NCBI RefSeq assembly: GCF_003148475.1
Contig: NZ_QGGG01000014.1
Span: 1-64,000 of the forward strand
Source: Pseudaminobacter salicylatoxidans
GTDB taxonomy: Bacteria; Pseudomonadota; Alphaproteobacteria; Rhizobiales; Rhizobiaceae
Direction of reading: 5' to 3'
Length of the DNA: 64,000 nucleotides
Each line of letters starts with the position of its first letter. Position 1 is the first letter of the stretch. The notes under the pieces were generated by a model. The model was not told the origin of the DNA, searched no databases, and saw only the letters and a program-made list of their open reading frames with translations. Positions 20,698 to 29,811 of this stretch are shown piece after piece. The position numbers were made by a program, and so were the translations under genes.

Positions 20698-20774
20698 TTG
20701 GAACAATTCCAAGGTAGGGTCTCGCAATCATAAAAACAAATTGCCTTTTCTGCTCTGACTGATAGTTTTATCTT
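20698..20774. promoter_or_regulatory. katA/oxyR divergent control region
   Basis: The intergenic region holds a perfect inverted repeat TTGGAA-CAA-TTCCAA at 20698-20712 and, next to the oxyR start, ATAG followed by TTTTAT and CTTAT, which resembles half of the OxyR consensus (ATAG...CTAT). Both fit a LysR-type regulator controlling katA and itself, but the sites are predicted only. Confidence 0.5.
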
Positions 20775-21689
20775 ATGATACGACTTACAATTCGACAGAT
20801 GCAGTATTTCTCGCTTCTGGCGCAGACCCTGCATTTCGGGCGCGCGGCGGAATTGGCCGGCGTGACGCAACCGGCACTGTCAGCGCAGATCGCGGAAATG
20901 GAAGAAAAGCTGGGCTGCCGCCTGTTCGAGCGGGGCGGCAAGACGGTGCGCCTGACCGAGGAGGCAGAGGCGCTGCTGCCGCGCGTCGAATCCATTCTGG
21001 CGGACATACGGGAAGTGGAAGCGATTGCACGGCGCGGCCGCACCGCCATGGAGGGCCGCTTCCGGCTGGGCATCATCCCCACCGTTGCGCCCTATCTCCT
21101 GCCACATGTGTTGCCCGTACTGAAGACACGCTTTCCCGCCCTCATGCTGGAACTGAGGGAGGCGGTGACGGCCTCGCTGGTGGAAGAAACCACCGCAGGC
21201 CGCCTTGACGGCTTTATCGCTGCCCTGCCCCTCGATTTTCCGGGCCTGGTCAAGGAAGAGCTATTTCAGGATCGCTTCTTCCTGGCGGTGGCGGAAAGCG
21301 ACCCGGCCTTCGTTGCGCCACCTGTGGCACCCGACAGCCCCGCGCTGGAACGGCTGATGCTGCTTGAGGAGGGCCATTGCCTACGCGAACAGGCGCTGGC
21401 CGTGTGCAACACGGTAAAGCCCGTGGCCATGGCAAGCTATGGCGCGACCAGCCTGACCACGCTTTTGCAAATGGTGGCGCACGGGCTCGGCGTCACGCTG
21501 ATTCCGGAAATGGCCGTGACAGCCGGCCGCGCCACGCGTGGCTTGAAGATCGTGCCGTTCACCGAACCTATGCCGGCACGCGCGATCTGCCTGGCGTGGC
21601 GGCGCAACAGCATGCGTCACGACGAATGCAAGGAACTGGCGAAAGTCCTGCGCGGGCTGCACGACGTGGTGCTGCCCCGCGCGGCGTAA
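20775..21689 (+). CDS. oxyR: Hydrogen-peroxide-sensing LysR regulator OxyR
   Basis: LysR-type regulator of 304 residues. The N-terminal helix-turn-helix is HFGRAAELAGVTQPALSAQI. The redox pair is present as EEGHCLREQALAVC, cysteines 202 and 211, with the same nine-residue spacing as Cys199-Cys208 of Escherichia coli OxyR; their oxidation to a disulfide activates the protein. Divergent placement next to katA supports the assignment. Confidence 0.93.
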   Translation: MIRLTIRQMQYFSLLAQTLHFGRAAELAGVTQPALSAQIAEMEEKLGCRLFERGGKTVRLTEEAEALLPRVESILADIREVEAIARRGRTAMEGRFRLGIIPTVAPYLLPHVLPVLKTRFPALMLELREAVTASLVEETTAGRLDGFIAALPLDFPGLVKEELFQDRFFLAVAESDPAFVAPPVAPDSPALERLMLLEEGHCLREQALAVCNTVKPVAMASYGATSLTTLLQMVAHGLGVTLIPEMAVTAGRATRGLKIVPFTEPMPARAICLAWRRNSMRHDECKELAKVLRGLHDVVLPRAA

Positions 21690-22391
21690 TCAGCCAACCG
21701 CGCCCGACACCGCCCCGGCGATGGAGCGCAGCGAGGCTTCATCGTTGGCGCTGCGGGATTTGCGCGAGGCGACCAGGCAGGCCTGTGAACGCAGGATTAC
21801 GCCGTCGCTCAGGATTTTCAGGTGATTGGCGCGCAAGGTCGAGCCGGTCGTGGTGATGTCCACGATCACGTCGGCGGAGCCGGCGGCCGGCGCGCCTTCG
21901 GTGGCGCCAAGGCTTTCGACGATGCGATAGACCTGTATGCCGTGTTTCTGCGAGAAGAACTGCTGCGTCAGCCGCCAGTATTTGGTGGCTATGCGCAGCC
22001 GCCGGCCGTGACGCTGGCGGAAATCGGCGGCAACGTCATCGAGATCGGTCATCGTCTCGACATCGAGCCAGATCTGCGGAGCAGCCACCACCACATCGGC
22101 ATGGCCGAAGCCGAGCCGCGCAACGATTTCGGCGCGGGCCTCCCAATCGGCAAGGTTCTCGCGCAGCAGATCCTCGCCGGTAATGCCGAGATCCACCGCG
22201 CCTTGCCCGATCTCGCCGGCAATCTCGGAAGCCGAAAGAAAGGCCACCTCGATGTCGTCGCGACCTTCGATGCGGGCGCGATATTTGCGGTCGTCTTCGG
22301 GCAGTTGCACCACAAGCCCGGACCTGGCCAGAACCTCGAGCGCCTGTTCCTTCAGGCGCCCCTTGGAAGGAATGGCAAGCGTGATCGTCAT
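21690..22391 (-). CDS. hisG: ATP phosphoribosyltransferase, short form
   Basis: First enzyme of histidine synthesis, 233 residues, joining ATP and phosphoribosyl pyrophosphate. It has the N-terminus [30 protein letters not shown], and the phosphate-binding loop [15 protein letters not shown] (first residues read [11 protein letters not shown]). The short form lacks the C-terminal regulatory domain and needs HisZ, encoded immediately upstream with a 4-base ATGA overlap. Confidence 0.95.
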   Translation of the reverse strand: MTITLAIPSKGRLKEQALEVLARSGLVVQLPEDDRKYRARIEGRDDIEVAFLSASEIAGEIGQGAVDLGITGEDLLRENLADWEARAEIVARLGFGHADVVVAAPQIWLDVETMTDLDDVAADFRQRHGRRLRIATKYWRLTQQFFSQKHGIQVYRIVESLGATEGAPAAGSADVIVDITTTGSTLRANHLKILSDGVILRSQACLVASRKSRSANDEASLRSIAGAVSGAVG

Positions 22392-23509
22392 TGCCCGCGC
22401 TCCCTCAAAGCCTCGATGCGGTCCAGCCAGACCGAGAACCCCACGCCGGGTATCGCTTCACGGGCGCCCAACAACGTCAGCAGCCGGTCGTAACGACCAC
22501 CGCCGACCAGCGGCGAGCCATCGTCGCGCCCGGAAATCTCGAAAACCATGCCTGTGTAATAATCGAGCGGGCGGCCGAAGGCAGCGTCGTAGCGCACCGC
22601 ATCCGCAGGCAACCCATGCTCGGCAAGCGCCGTTGCGCGCGCGGTGAACTTGTCCAGCGCCGCCCCCAGCGACAGCGCCGCGTCGGCGGCAAAGCCGCGC
22701 AGCGCATCGGCAGCCTCACCGATCGGCACCTCGATCGCCAGAAAAGTCTTCAACGCGTCGAAGGCCTCGTTGGAGAGACGCACGCTGCGCAGTTCCGCCT
22801 TCTCGATCAGGCGGCGGGCGATGTCGCCGGGCGTGCGCCCGGCCGAAGGCGAGATGCCGGCCTCTTCCATGCCGCGCGACACATAGGCCGACAGGCCCTC
22901 GAAATCGCCATCCGCAACCAGCGAAGCGACCGGCTCGGTCAGCGCGCCGTTGCGTGGCGGGGTGGCCAGATCGGCAAGCGCGGCAGCGAGCATCTCGGAC
23001 GAACCGAAGGCCCGCGCCAGCCGCATGCGCCAGCCGCGCGGCAGGCCAAGCGCCGCCAGCACCGCCTCGAAGACCGAATGGTCGCCCATGACGACACGCA
23101 AAGCCGCGCCGGGCAGCGCCAGTTCGAGCATGGCGTAGGCGTCGGCGATGGAGCGGGCATCGGCACGCGCGGTGTCCATGTCGCCCAGATCCTCGATGCC
23201 GGCCTGGAAGAACTCGTTGCCGCCTTCCCGGCGCTGGCGGAACACTTCACCGAGATAGCAGTAGCGGCGCGGCGTGCCCGACTGGCTGCGGATATGATCG
23301 CGGCACACCGGAATGGTGAACTCCGGGCGCAGGCACAGCGCTTCGCCCGTCTCGCTCTCTGTCAGGAAGATACGGCGACGCAAATCTTCGCCCGCCATAT
23401 CCAGGAATGGATCGGCCGGCTGCAATACAGACACCTCGACGGCATCCGCCTGCCTGGCCGCGAAGAGCTTCAGAATATCGGGGGCTATGGCGGGATAGCG
23501 GGAGTTCAT
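22388..23509 (-). CDS. hisZ: ATP phosphoribosyltransferase regulatory subunit
   Basis: HisZ of about 373 residues, a catalytically dead paralogue of histidyl-tRNA synthetase that forms the hetero-octamer with short HisG and mediates histidine feedback. Class II synthetase-like motifs remain ([40 protein letters not shown]), and it ends with [19 protein letters not shown] 23509 is preferred to the longer open frame. Gene order hisS-hisZ-hisG is seen in several Rhizobiales. Confidence 0.93.
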   Translation of the reverse strand: MNSRYPAIAPDILKLFAARQADAVEVSVLQPADPFLDMAGEDLRRRIFLTESETGEALCLRPEFTIPVCRDHIRSQSGTPRRYCYLGEVFRQRREGGNEFFQAGIEDLGDMDTARADARSIADAYAMLELALPGAALRVVMGDHSVFEAVLAALGLPRGWRMRLARAFGSSEMLAAALADLATPPRNGALTEPVASLVADGDFEGLSAYVSRGMEEAGISPSAGRTPGDIARRLIEKAELRSVRLSNEAFDALKTFLAIEVPIGEAADALRGFAADAALSLGAALDKFTARATALAEHGLPADAVRYDAAFGRPLDYYTGMVFEISGRDDGSPLVGGGRYDRLLTLLGAREAIPGVGFSVWLDRIEALRERGQ

Positions 23510-23596
23510 GGGCACACCATCGCGCGGCAAGCTATCAAGGATAGCGCCTTGGATTGCCCCCCGCCGGTCTGCCGGGAGCGCGAAAGGGCCCAAACC

Positions 23597-25105
23597 TCAA
23601 CCAGCACGGGAGCGATCCTCAGCCTGAGCCGCCAGAATCTTGCGCACTTCGGCCACAAGATCGGCTTCGGCGACTGTGACCTGCGCCGGCCGCGCGGCGC
23701 GCCATTCGGCATTGTCGGCGATTTCGGCCGACATGCGTGCGCCCTCGATCAGATCCTTGAGCTGGACCTCGCCCTTCTCGCGCTCGTCGCCACCCTGGAT
23801 GACGGCGACCGGGCTACCGCGCCGGTCGGCATATTTGAGCTGCGCCTTCATGCCCGCGCCGCCGAGATAAAGCTCGGCGCGAATGCCGGCCTCGCGCAAC
23901 GCCGACACCATCTTCTGATAGCGGCCGAGGCTTTCGGTGTCCTTGTCCATGACCAGCACGACCACCGGCGCCACGACATCCGAGGTGTCGAGCTTGCCCA
24001 GATTCTTCAGCGCCGTTATCAGGCGCGAAACGCCCATGGAAAAGCCGGTGGCCGGCACCGGTTCGCCCCGGAAGCGCGAGACGAGGCCGTCATAGCGACC
24101 ACCGCCGCCGACCGAGCCGAAGCGCACGATCTGGCCATCCTCGTTGGGGATTTCCGCCAGCAATTCGATCTCATAGACCGGACCGGTGTAATATTCGAGG
24201 CCGCGGACGATGGACGGGTCGATCTTGATGCGGCCATCGTCATAACCGGCCGCCGCAGCGAGCGCGGCAATCTGCGCCAGTTCTTCCACGCCCTCGGTGC
24301 CGCGCGGACTTTCGGCGACGACCTCGCGCAGATTGGCGGTCGTCCGGGCCGCATCGGCAGCCCCCGACTCGATGAAGGCCACGACCTTGCCGATCGCCGC
24401 CTCTTCAAGCCCGGCGCCCTTGGTGAAATCCCCGCTTTCGTCCAGCCGGCCCTTGCCGAGAAGGTCGCGCACGCCCTGAACGCCCACTTTGTCGAGCTTG
24501 TCGACGGCACGCAGCACCGTCAGCCGGCGTCCCGCATTCTCATCGCCGCCGAGGCCGATGGCTTCAAGCAGGCCGTCCAGCACCTTGCGGTTGTTGACGC
24601 GCACCACATACTGACCGCGCGGAATGCCAAGGGCTTCCATCACGTCGGCCATCATCATGGTCATTTCGGCATCCGCCGCCACGCCCGGCGTGCCAACCGT
24701 GTCGGCATCGAACTGCATGAACTGGCGGAAGCGGCCAGGTCCCGGCTTTTCGTTGCGGAACACCCAGCCCGAGCGGTAGCTGCGATAGGGCTTGGGCAGC
24801 TTTTCGAAATTCTCGGCCACATAGCGGGCCATCGGCGCCGTCAGGTCGTAGCGCAGCGACAGCCACTGGTCGTCGTCGTCCTGGAAGGAAAAGACGCCCT
24901 CGTTGGGCCGGTCCTGATCGGGCAGGAATTTTCCCAGCGCGTCGGTATATTCGATCATCGGCTGCTCGACCGGCTCGAAGCCGTAGAGTTCATAGACGCC
25001 GCGGATCGTCGCCATCATCTTTTCGGCGACGCGAATATCGTCGGAGGTACGATCGACAAAGCCGCGCGGCAGCCGCGCCTTCATTTTCCCGGATTTCTCA
25101 GCCAT
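23597..25105 (-). CDS. hisS: Histidyl-tRNA synthetase
   Basis: Class II aminoacyl-tRNA synthetase of 502 residues. Motif 2 is [20 protein letters not shown] and motif 3 lies around [12 protein letters not shown]; the HisRS peptide [13 protein letters not shown] and the C-terminal anticodon-binding domain ([18 protein letters not shown] onward) are clear. The start is ATG 25105. It lies upstream of hisZ and hisG, linking charging and synthesis of histidine. The cognate tRNA-His gene is also in this window, at 48299. Confidence 0.96.
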   Translation of the reverse strand: MAEKSGKMKARLPRGFVDRTSDDIRVAEKMMATIRGVYELYGFEPVEQPMIEYTDALGKFLPDQDRPNEGVFSFQDDDDQWLSLRYDLTAPMARYVAENFEKLPKPYRSYRSGWVFRNEKPGPGRFRQFMQFDADTVGTPGVAADAEMTMMMADVMEALGIPRGQYVVRVNNRKVLDGLLEAIGLGGDENAGRRLTVLRAVDKLDKVGVQGVRDLLGKGRLDESGDFTKGAGLEEAAIGKVVAFIESGAADAARTTANLREVVAESPRGTEGVEELAQIAALAAAAGYDDGRIKIDPSIVRGLEYYTGPVYEIELLAEIPNEDGQIVRFGSVGGGGRYDGLVSRFRGEPVPATGFSMGVSRLITALKNLGKLDTSDVVAPVVVLVMDKDTESLGRYQKMVSALREAGIRAELYLGGAGMKAQLKYADRRGSPVAVIQGGDEREKGEVQLKDLIEGARMSAEIADNAEWRAARPAQVTVAEADLVAEVRKILAAQAEDRSRAG

Positions 25106-25264
25106 GTCGTGTCGCTCTTGTCGTTCGTGCAACGCTTTCCCTGCCGGCGGCAAGGGCAGCGCACCTCATGCAATTCAGGACTCGGGCGGTGTCCTAACTT
25201 ATGTCAAACGGAGCGGCAAGGGTTCGGCGCGGGCGAAGGCGGCAACCGCGTCGCACACCCGCAG

Positions 25265-25903
25265 TCACACCGGGCGCTTGAAAGCCGCGCGATCGCGCTC
25301 GACTTCGGCACGGCAGGCGCAACCTTCGATGTGATCGTTAACCAGTCCCATGGCCTGCATGAATGCATAGACCGTGGTGGGACCGACGAAGCTCCAGCCA
25401 CGCTTCTTCAGGTCCTTCGAAATCCGCGTCGAGACCGCCGTTGTTGGATTGGCGCGCAAATGCGCCAGATCGACAACCGCCGGCCGCTCGCTCTGCCCCG
25501 GCTCGAACGACCAGAAATAGGCGGCGAGCGAGCCCTTTTCGGCCACCATTTCGCGCGCGCGCCGGGCATTGTTGACGGTGGAGGCGATCTTGCCACGATG
25601 GCGCACGATGCCGGCATTGCCGAGCAGGCGTTCCACATCGGCGTCGGTGAATTTCGCTACGCGCTCGAAATCGAACCCGTCGAACGCCTCGCGAAAGGCC
25701 TCCCGCTTGCGCAGGATGGTCAGCCATGACAAGCCCGACTGGAACCCTTCGAGACAGATTTTCTCAAACAGCCTGCGGTCGTCGGCCACCGGCCTGCCCC
25801 ATTCATGATCGTGATAATGCAGGTAATCCGGCAGGTTGCCGTGCCAGAAGCAGCGCGTAACGCCATCCGCGCCTTCGATAAGCCCTGTGTTTTCCGTTTC
25901 CAT
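25265..25903 (-). CDS. tag: DNA-3-methyladenine glycosylase I
   Basis: Base-excision repair enzyme of 212 residues removing 3-methyladenine. The zinc ligands of the family are present: Cys in TRCFWHG, His in YHDHEWGRP, and His and Cys in VNDHIEGCACR. The active-site stretch FEKICLEGFQSGLSWLTIL is typical. AGGAAG upstream supports ATG 25903 over an in-frame TTG at 25909. Standalone gene. Confidence 0.95.
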   Translation of the reverse strand: METENTGLIEGADGVTRCFWHGNLPDYLHYHDHEWGRPVADDRRLFEKICLEGFQSGLSWLTILRKREAFREAFDGFDFERVAKFTDADVERLLGNAGIVRHRGKIASTVNNARRAREMVAEKGSLAAYFWSFEPGQSERPAVVDLAHLRANPTTAVSTRISKDLKKRGWSFVGPTTVYAFMQAMGLVNDHIEGCACRAEVERDRAAFKRPV

Positions 25904-26093
25904 CTGCAATCTTCCTGCCTTTACGCTGCCTTTACCAGATTCCTGAACCCGCCGGTAACCACCGCGAAAGGTTTAGCCGCAGATTCGCATTTTACGCATT
26001 CCGATTCACGATTTGGTTGCCGGCAATCCTTCAGCATCACGCCTCAAGCGAGGTTTTCCTTGCCGTGACGATCCGGTTTCGAGAGTGCGTCCG

Positions 26094-26888
26094 ATGAAAC
26101 ATTTTCTCCTGCTGGGGGCTCTCGCCCTCACCGCCGGCGTTGCAGTGCCGGCTTCCGCCAACGACCGCTATGCGCAGCGACCGCCCGTGCTGGTCAGCCC
26201 GGACCTTGCCGCGCCGTGGGTAATGCAGCTTGGCCAGATGCCTGAACAGCGACCGAGCCGTCAGGCACGAGAGGCCATCGCCACCGGAATGCCGGTGCAG
26301 CCCTACACGGCGGAGCCGCGCTTCGACCGCCGCTATGCCCAGCCGGGAACGCGCAAGGCCAATCAACCCAGGGTGCAGGAACGCACGGCCGCTACTGCCG
26401 CGCCCGCAAAGCAGCAGGCGAAGCGCCGGATCGACCCCACCTATCTGCCGCAGGAAGTCGACTATGACGGCCCGCATAAGGCCGGAACCATCGTGATCGA
26501 TACGCAGCAGAACTTCCTCTATCTGGTCGAGGACGGCGGCAAGGCGCGGCGCTACGGCGTCGGCACCGGCAAGCCCGGCTTCGAATGGGCCGGCTCGCAC
26601 AAGGTGACCCGGAAGCGCGAATGGCCCGACTGGCGCCCGCCGGCGGAAATGATCGCGCGCGAACGGGCGCGCGGCCGCGTGCTGCCGTCGCATATGGAAG
26701 GCGGCCCTAACAATCCGCTCGGTGCGCGCGCACTCTATCTGGGCTCCACGCTCTATCGCATCCACGGCACGAACCAGCCCTGGACCATCGGAAGAGCCCT
26801 GTCGTCGGGCTGCATACGCATGCGCAACGAGGACGTGATCGAGCTTTATGAGCGGGTGAAGGTCGGCGCCACGGTCGTGGTGAGCTGA
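26094..26888 (+). CDS. L,D-transpeptidase (YkuD family)
   Basis: Exported cell-wall enzyme of 264 residues. A signal peptide (MKHFLLLGALALTAGVAV) is followed by a basic, proline-rich linker to about residue 130 and a YkuD catalytic domain. The active site is complete: IHGTNQPWTIGRALSSGCIRM (His, and the nucleophile Cys in SSGCIR). Such enzymes make 3-3 peptidoglycan cross-links or attach lipoproteins or outer-membrane proteins to the wall in Rhizobiales. GAGAG precedes ATG 26094. Confidence 0.92.
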   Translation: MKHFLLLGALALTAGVAVPASANDRYAQRPPVLVSPDLAAPWVMQLGQMPEQRPSRQAREAIATGMPVQPYTAEPRFDRRYAQPGTRKANQPRVQERTAATAAPAKQQAKRRIDPTYLPQEVDYDGPHKAGTIVIDTQQNFLYLVEDGGKARRYGVGTGKPGFEWAGSHKVTRKREWPDWRPPAEMIARERARGRVLPSHMEGGPNNPLGARALYLGSTLYRIHGTNQPWTIGRALSSGCIRMRNEDVIELYERVKVGATVVVS

Positions 26889-27115
26889 CTTCGGAGGCAC
26901 CCGAGCAGTTTCCGGGGGACGGCCGGAAAGGCAGGGAGGCAAAGGGGATGGCAGGCGAAGGCCGGTCATCCCTTCCTTCTTCCAAAGACCCGAAACGAGG
27001 CGTCGCAGAAACTTCACCGCGTCGCTTTTTCCCATGTCCTTTGGTCGCAAAGACAACGACGACAGGAAAATCCATGGTAAGAAAGCCGCCCATCTTCGGT
27101 GAAGGAGACCATACC

Positions 27116-28036
27116 ATGCCTCTCGACGACACCCGCTACCTGAAGGGCGCGCCGGTTGCGGCACGCATCATGGCTGAGGTGCGCGTGGCCGCCGAAAAGG
27201 CCAGGGAAGAGGGTTTTCCGCCCAAGCTCGTGTCGATCACGGTCGGCGACGTGGATGCCGTCGACGTTTATGTCCGCAACCAGCGCGCCAAGGCGCAGCA
27301 GGCCGGCATCGATTTCGAGGAGCGGCGCCTGCCCGCCGAAACGACCGCCGGCGAGCTTGAAGCCGCGATCCATGGCATGAACGCCGACCCGCCCGTCACG
27401 GGCATCATCATCCAGCGTCCGGTGCCCGCGCATATCCCGATCAAGGCGATCCAGGCCGCCGTGCATCCGCTGAAGGACGTGGAAGGCATGCACCCGGCCT
27501 CCATCGGCAACATCGTCTACAACCAGCTCGACCTCGCTCCTTGCACGGCGGCGGCCTCCGTCGAACTGCTCAAGGAAACCGGGCTCGACCTGAAGGGGCT
27601 CGAGGTCGTCGTGGTCGGCCACTCGGAGATCGTCGGCAAGCCGATCGCCTTCCTGCTGATGAGCGAAGGGGCAACGGTCACTGTCTGCCACCACATGACC
27701 CGCTCCGTGGCGGCACATGCCCGCCGGGCCGATGCGCTGTTCGTGGCGGTGGGCAAGGCCCGCCTCATCAAGGCAGACATGGTCAAGCCCGGTGCGGCCG
27801 TGATCGACATCGGCATCAATTCCGAGACCTTGCCGGATGGCTCGACCCACATCGTGGGCGACGTGGATACCGACAGCGTGAAGGAGGTCGCCTCCTGGAT
27901 CACGCCGGTTCCGGGCGGCGTCGGCCCGGTCACGGTGTCGATCCTGCTGCGCAACACGATGGTGGCGCTCAACCGCCAGCGCGCGCTTTACGAGGCAACC
28001 TACGCCACGAGCACGGTGCGGCTGGCAGCGGAATAG
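27116..28036 (+). CDS. folD: FolD-family methylenetetrahydrofolate dehydrogenase/cyclohydrolase, divergent
   Basis: FolD-fold protein of 306 residues; GAAGGAGACC fixes the ATG. Family marks are VGHSEIVGKPIAFLL (Rossmann fold, NADP site) and ITPVPGGVGPVT. Several conserved folate-site positions are altered. The usual YVxxK reads YVRNQ, so the catalytic Lys (Lys54 in Escherichia coli) is Gln. KDVDG reads KDVEG (Asp121 to Glu), QLPLP reads QRPVP, and the PCTP motif reads PCTA. In the human enzyme the equivalent Lys is needed for cyclohydrolase activity. This may be a dehydrogenase-only or repurposed paralogue, with a standard FolD elsewhere. It is convergent with glcF. Confidence 0.85.
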   Translation: MPLDDTRYLKGAPVAARIMAEVRVAAEKAREEGFPPKLVSITVGDVDAVDVYVRNQRAKAQQAGIDFEERRLPAETTAGELEAAIHGMNADPPVTGIIIQRPVPAHIPIKAIQAAVHPLKDVEGMHPASIGNIVYNQLDLAPCTAAASVELLKETGLDLKGLEVVVVGHSEIVGKPIAFLLMSEGATVTVCHHMTRSVAAHARRADALFVAVGKARLIKADMVKPGAAVIDIGINSETLPDGSTHIVGDVDTDSVKEVASWITPVPGGVGPVTVSILLRNTMVALNRQRALYEATYATSTVRLAAE

Positions 28037-28051
28037 TCCGAACGCAGCGGA

Positions 28052-29377
28052 TCAGACGCGCGCAGCTTCTTTCGCTTCCGGCACGCCGGCGGGCTTCCTG
28101 CCGCCATAGGCCCAGTCGAGCAGTTCCACAGTGTGCACGATCGGCATCTTCGCGACGGTGGCGATCTGCGTGATGCAGCCGATATTGCCCGTGGCGATCA
28201 CCTCCGCGCCGGTCGCCTCGATGTTCTTCACCTTGCGATCTCTGAGGCGCGCCGAAATCTCCGGCTGCAGAATGTTGTAGGTGCCGGCAGAACCGCAGCA
28301 CAGATGCCCTTCCCGCGGCTCCCGCACCACGAAACCAGCGCGTGTCAAAAGCTCTTTCGGCTGGCGGGTGATCTTCTGGCCATGCTGCATGGAACAGGCC
28401 GAATGATAGGCCACCGTCAACCCCGGCGCGATGACCGGCTGCGGCAGATCCAGCGTGGCGAGATATTCGGTGATATCCCTGGCCAGCGCCGAAACGAGTG
28501 CGGCCTTCTGCGCATAGGCCGGATCGAGCCGCAGCATGAAGCCGTAATCCTTGATCGTCGTGCCGCAGCCCGAGGCGGTGACGATGATTGCGTCCAGCCC
28601 ACCCTGTTCGATCTGCCGTGCCCAGGCATCGACATTGTTGCGCGCGGAGATCAGTGCCTGCTCTTCCCGTCCCATGTGATGCACCAGCGCACCGCAGCAG
28701 CCCTCGCCTTCCGGTACGACCACTTCGACCCCAAGCCTGTTGAGCAGCGAGATCGTCGCCTCGTTGATGCCGGGGTCGAGCACCGGCTGGGCGCAGCCCG
28801 TAAGGATGGCGACGCGGCCGCGCCTTTCGCCAGCCGGCACATGGCGACCCGGAAGAGCTGCCTTCGACGCGGGTGGCACGGCAGACGGCGCAAGCCTCAG
28901 CATGGAAGACAACGGCCGCAGCCCCGGCACCTTCCCGAACAGGCCGGAAAGCGGCCTGCCGAAGCGCGCCAGCTTCAACGCCGCGCGAAACCGCGATGGA
29001 TAAGGCAGCACGAATGCCAGCACCGCGCGGATGAAGCGGTCCGCCAGCGGCCGCTTGTAGGTCTCCTCGATATGCGCACGGGCATGATCGACCAGATGCA
29101 TGTAGTTCACGCCGGACGGGCAGGTCGTCATGCAGGCAAGGCAGGACAGGCAACGGTCGATATGCAGCACCGTTTCCTTGTCGGCCGCGCGGCCGTTCTC
29201 CAGCATATCCTTGATGAGGTAAATGCGCCCGCGCGGGCTGTCGAGTTCGTTGCCGAGCGTCACATAGGTCGGGCAAGTCGCCGTGCAGAAGCCGCAATGC
29301 ACGCATTTGCGCAGGATCTTCTCCGATTCCGCGACCTGCGGATCGGCAAGCTGGGCGGGCGTGAAGCTGGTCTGCAT
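28052..29377 (-). CDS. glcF: Glycolate oxidase iron-sulfur subunit
   Basis: Subunit of 441 residues that passes electrons from the flavin subunits to the quinone pool. Two 4Fe-4S ferredoxin motifs are clear: CVHCGFCTATCPTY and CLSCLACMTTCPSG. Two CCG domains follow (GCCGALVHHMG and HLCCGSAGTYNILQP), as in heterodisulfide-reductase-like proteins. It is the last gene of the minus-strand glcD-glcE-(membrane protein)-glcF set. Confidence 0.94.
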   Translation of the reverse strand: MQTSFTPAQLADPQVAESEKILRKCVHCGFCTATCPTYVTLGNELDSPRGRIYLIKDMLENGRAADKETVLHIDRCLSCLACMTTCPSGVNYMHLVDHARAHIEETYKRPLADRFIRAVLAFVLPYPSRFRAALKLARFGRPLSGLFGKVPGLRPLSSMLRLAPSAVPPASKAALPGRHVPAGERRGRVAILTGCAQPVLDPGINEATISLLNRLGVEVVVPEGEGCCGALVHHMGREEQALISARNNVDAWARQIEQGGLDAIIVTASGCGTTIKDYGFMLRLDPAYAQKAALVSALARDITEYLATLDLPQPVIAPGLTVAYHSACSMQHGQKITRQPKELLTRAGFVVREPREGHLCCGSAGTYNILQPEISARLRDRKVKNIEATGAEVIATGNIGCITQIATVAKMPIVHTVELLDWAYGGRKPAGVPEAKEAARV

Positions 29378-29404
29378 GGCTGCGCGGCTCCCGGATTTGA
29401 GCGG

Positions 29405-29785
29405 TCAGATGAGCCAGCCGCCAGGGTTCTTGATCGGCTCCCGACGCCCCGCCGCCTGCAGGCCGATGATGCAGCGCGCGATGAACCAGACAGCGACCGC
29501 GAACATCAGCAGGAAGCCGATGGCAACGAACATCAGGACCAGCGAAATGAGGGCATAAAGCAGGCCGATCCAGAAAGTGCGTATCGCCCAGGTGTAGTGC
29601 GTATCCACCCAGGCTTCGCCCTTGCCGCGATTGATATAGGCCATCACCAGCCCGATCAGCCCGGTAAGACCTACGACGAGGCCGGCAAGATAGAGTATAT
29701 AGACCACCTGCACATTGGTCGCGCCCGGCTCCAGCCAGCGGTCGGTCTGGCGCGGTGCGGCGGGTCCGCCGTTGAAGTCGCTCAT
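29405..29785 (-). CDS. Small membrane protein, DUF4870-like, inside the glc operon
   Basis: Inner-membrane protein of 126 residues with three predicted helices (VVYILYLAGLVVGLTGLIGL, then about residues 70-95, then FLLMFAVAVWFIARCIIGL). The pattern YINRGKGEAWVDTHYTWAIR between the first two helices resembles the DUF4870 family, whose role is unknown. It sits between glcE and glcF with short gaps, so it is co-transcribed. A membrane anchor for the glycolate oxidase complex is possible but unproven. Confidence 0.8.
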   Translation of the reverse strand: MSDFNGGPAAPRQTDRWLEPGATNVQVVYILYLAGLVVGLTGLIGLVMAYINRGKGEAWVDTHYTWAIRTFWIGLLYALISLVLMFVAIGFLLMFAVAVWFIARCIIGLQAAGRREPIKNPGGWLI

Positions 29786-29811
29786 GCAATGTTCTCCGTT
29801 GGTTTCGGGTT

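Noticed and set aside
22391-25729. Plus-strand open frame of 1112 codons
   Set aside because: It is antisense to hisG, hisZ and hisS and arises from high GC third-position bias; its composition is Arg/Ala/His-rich without domains.
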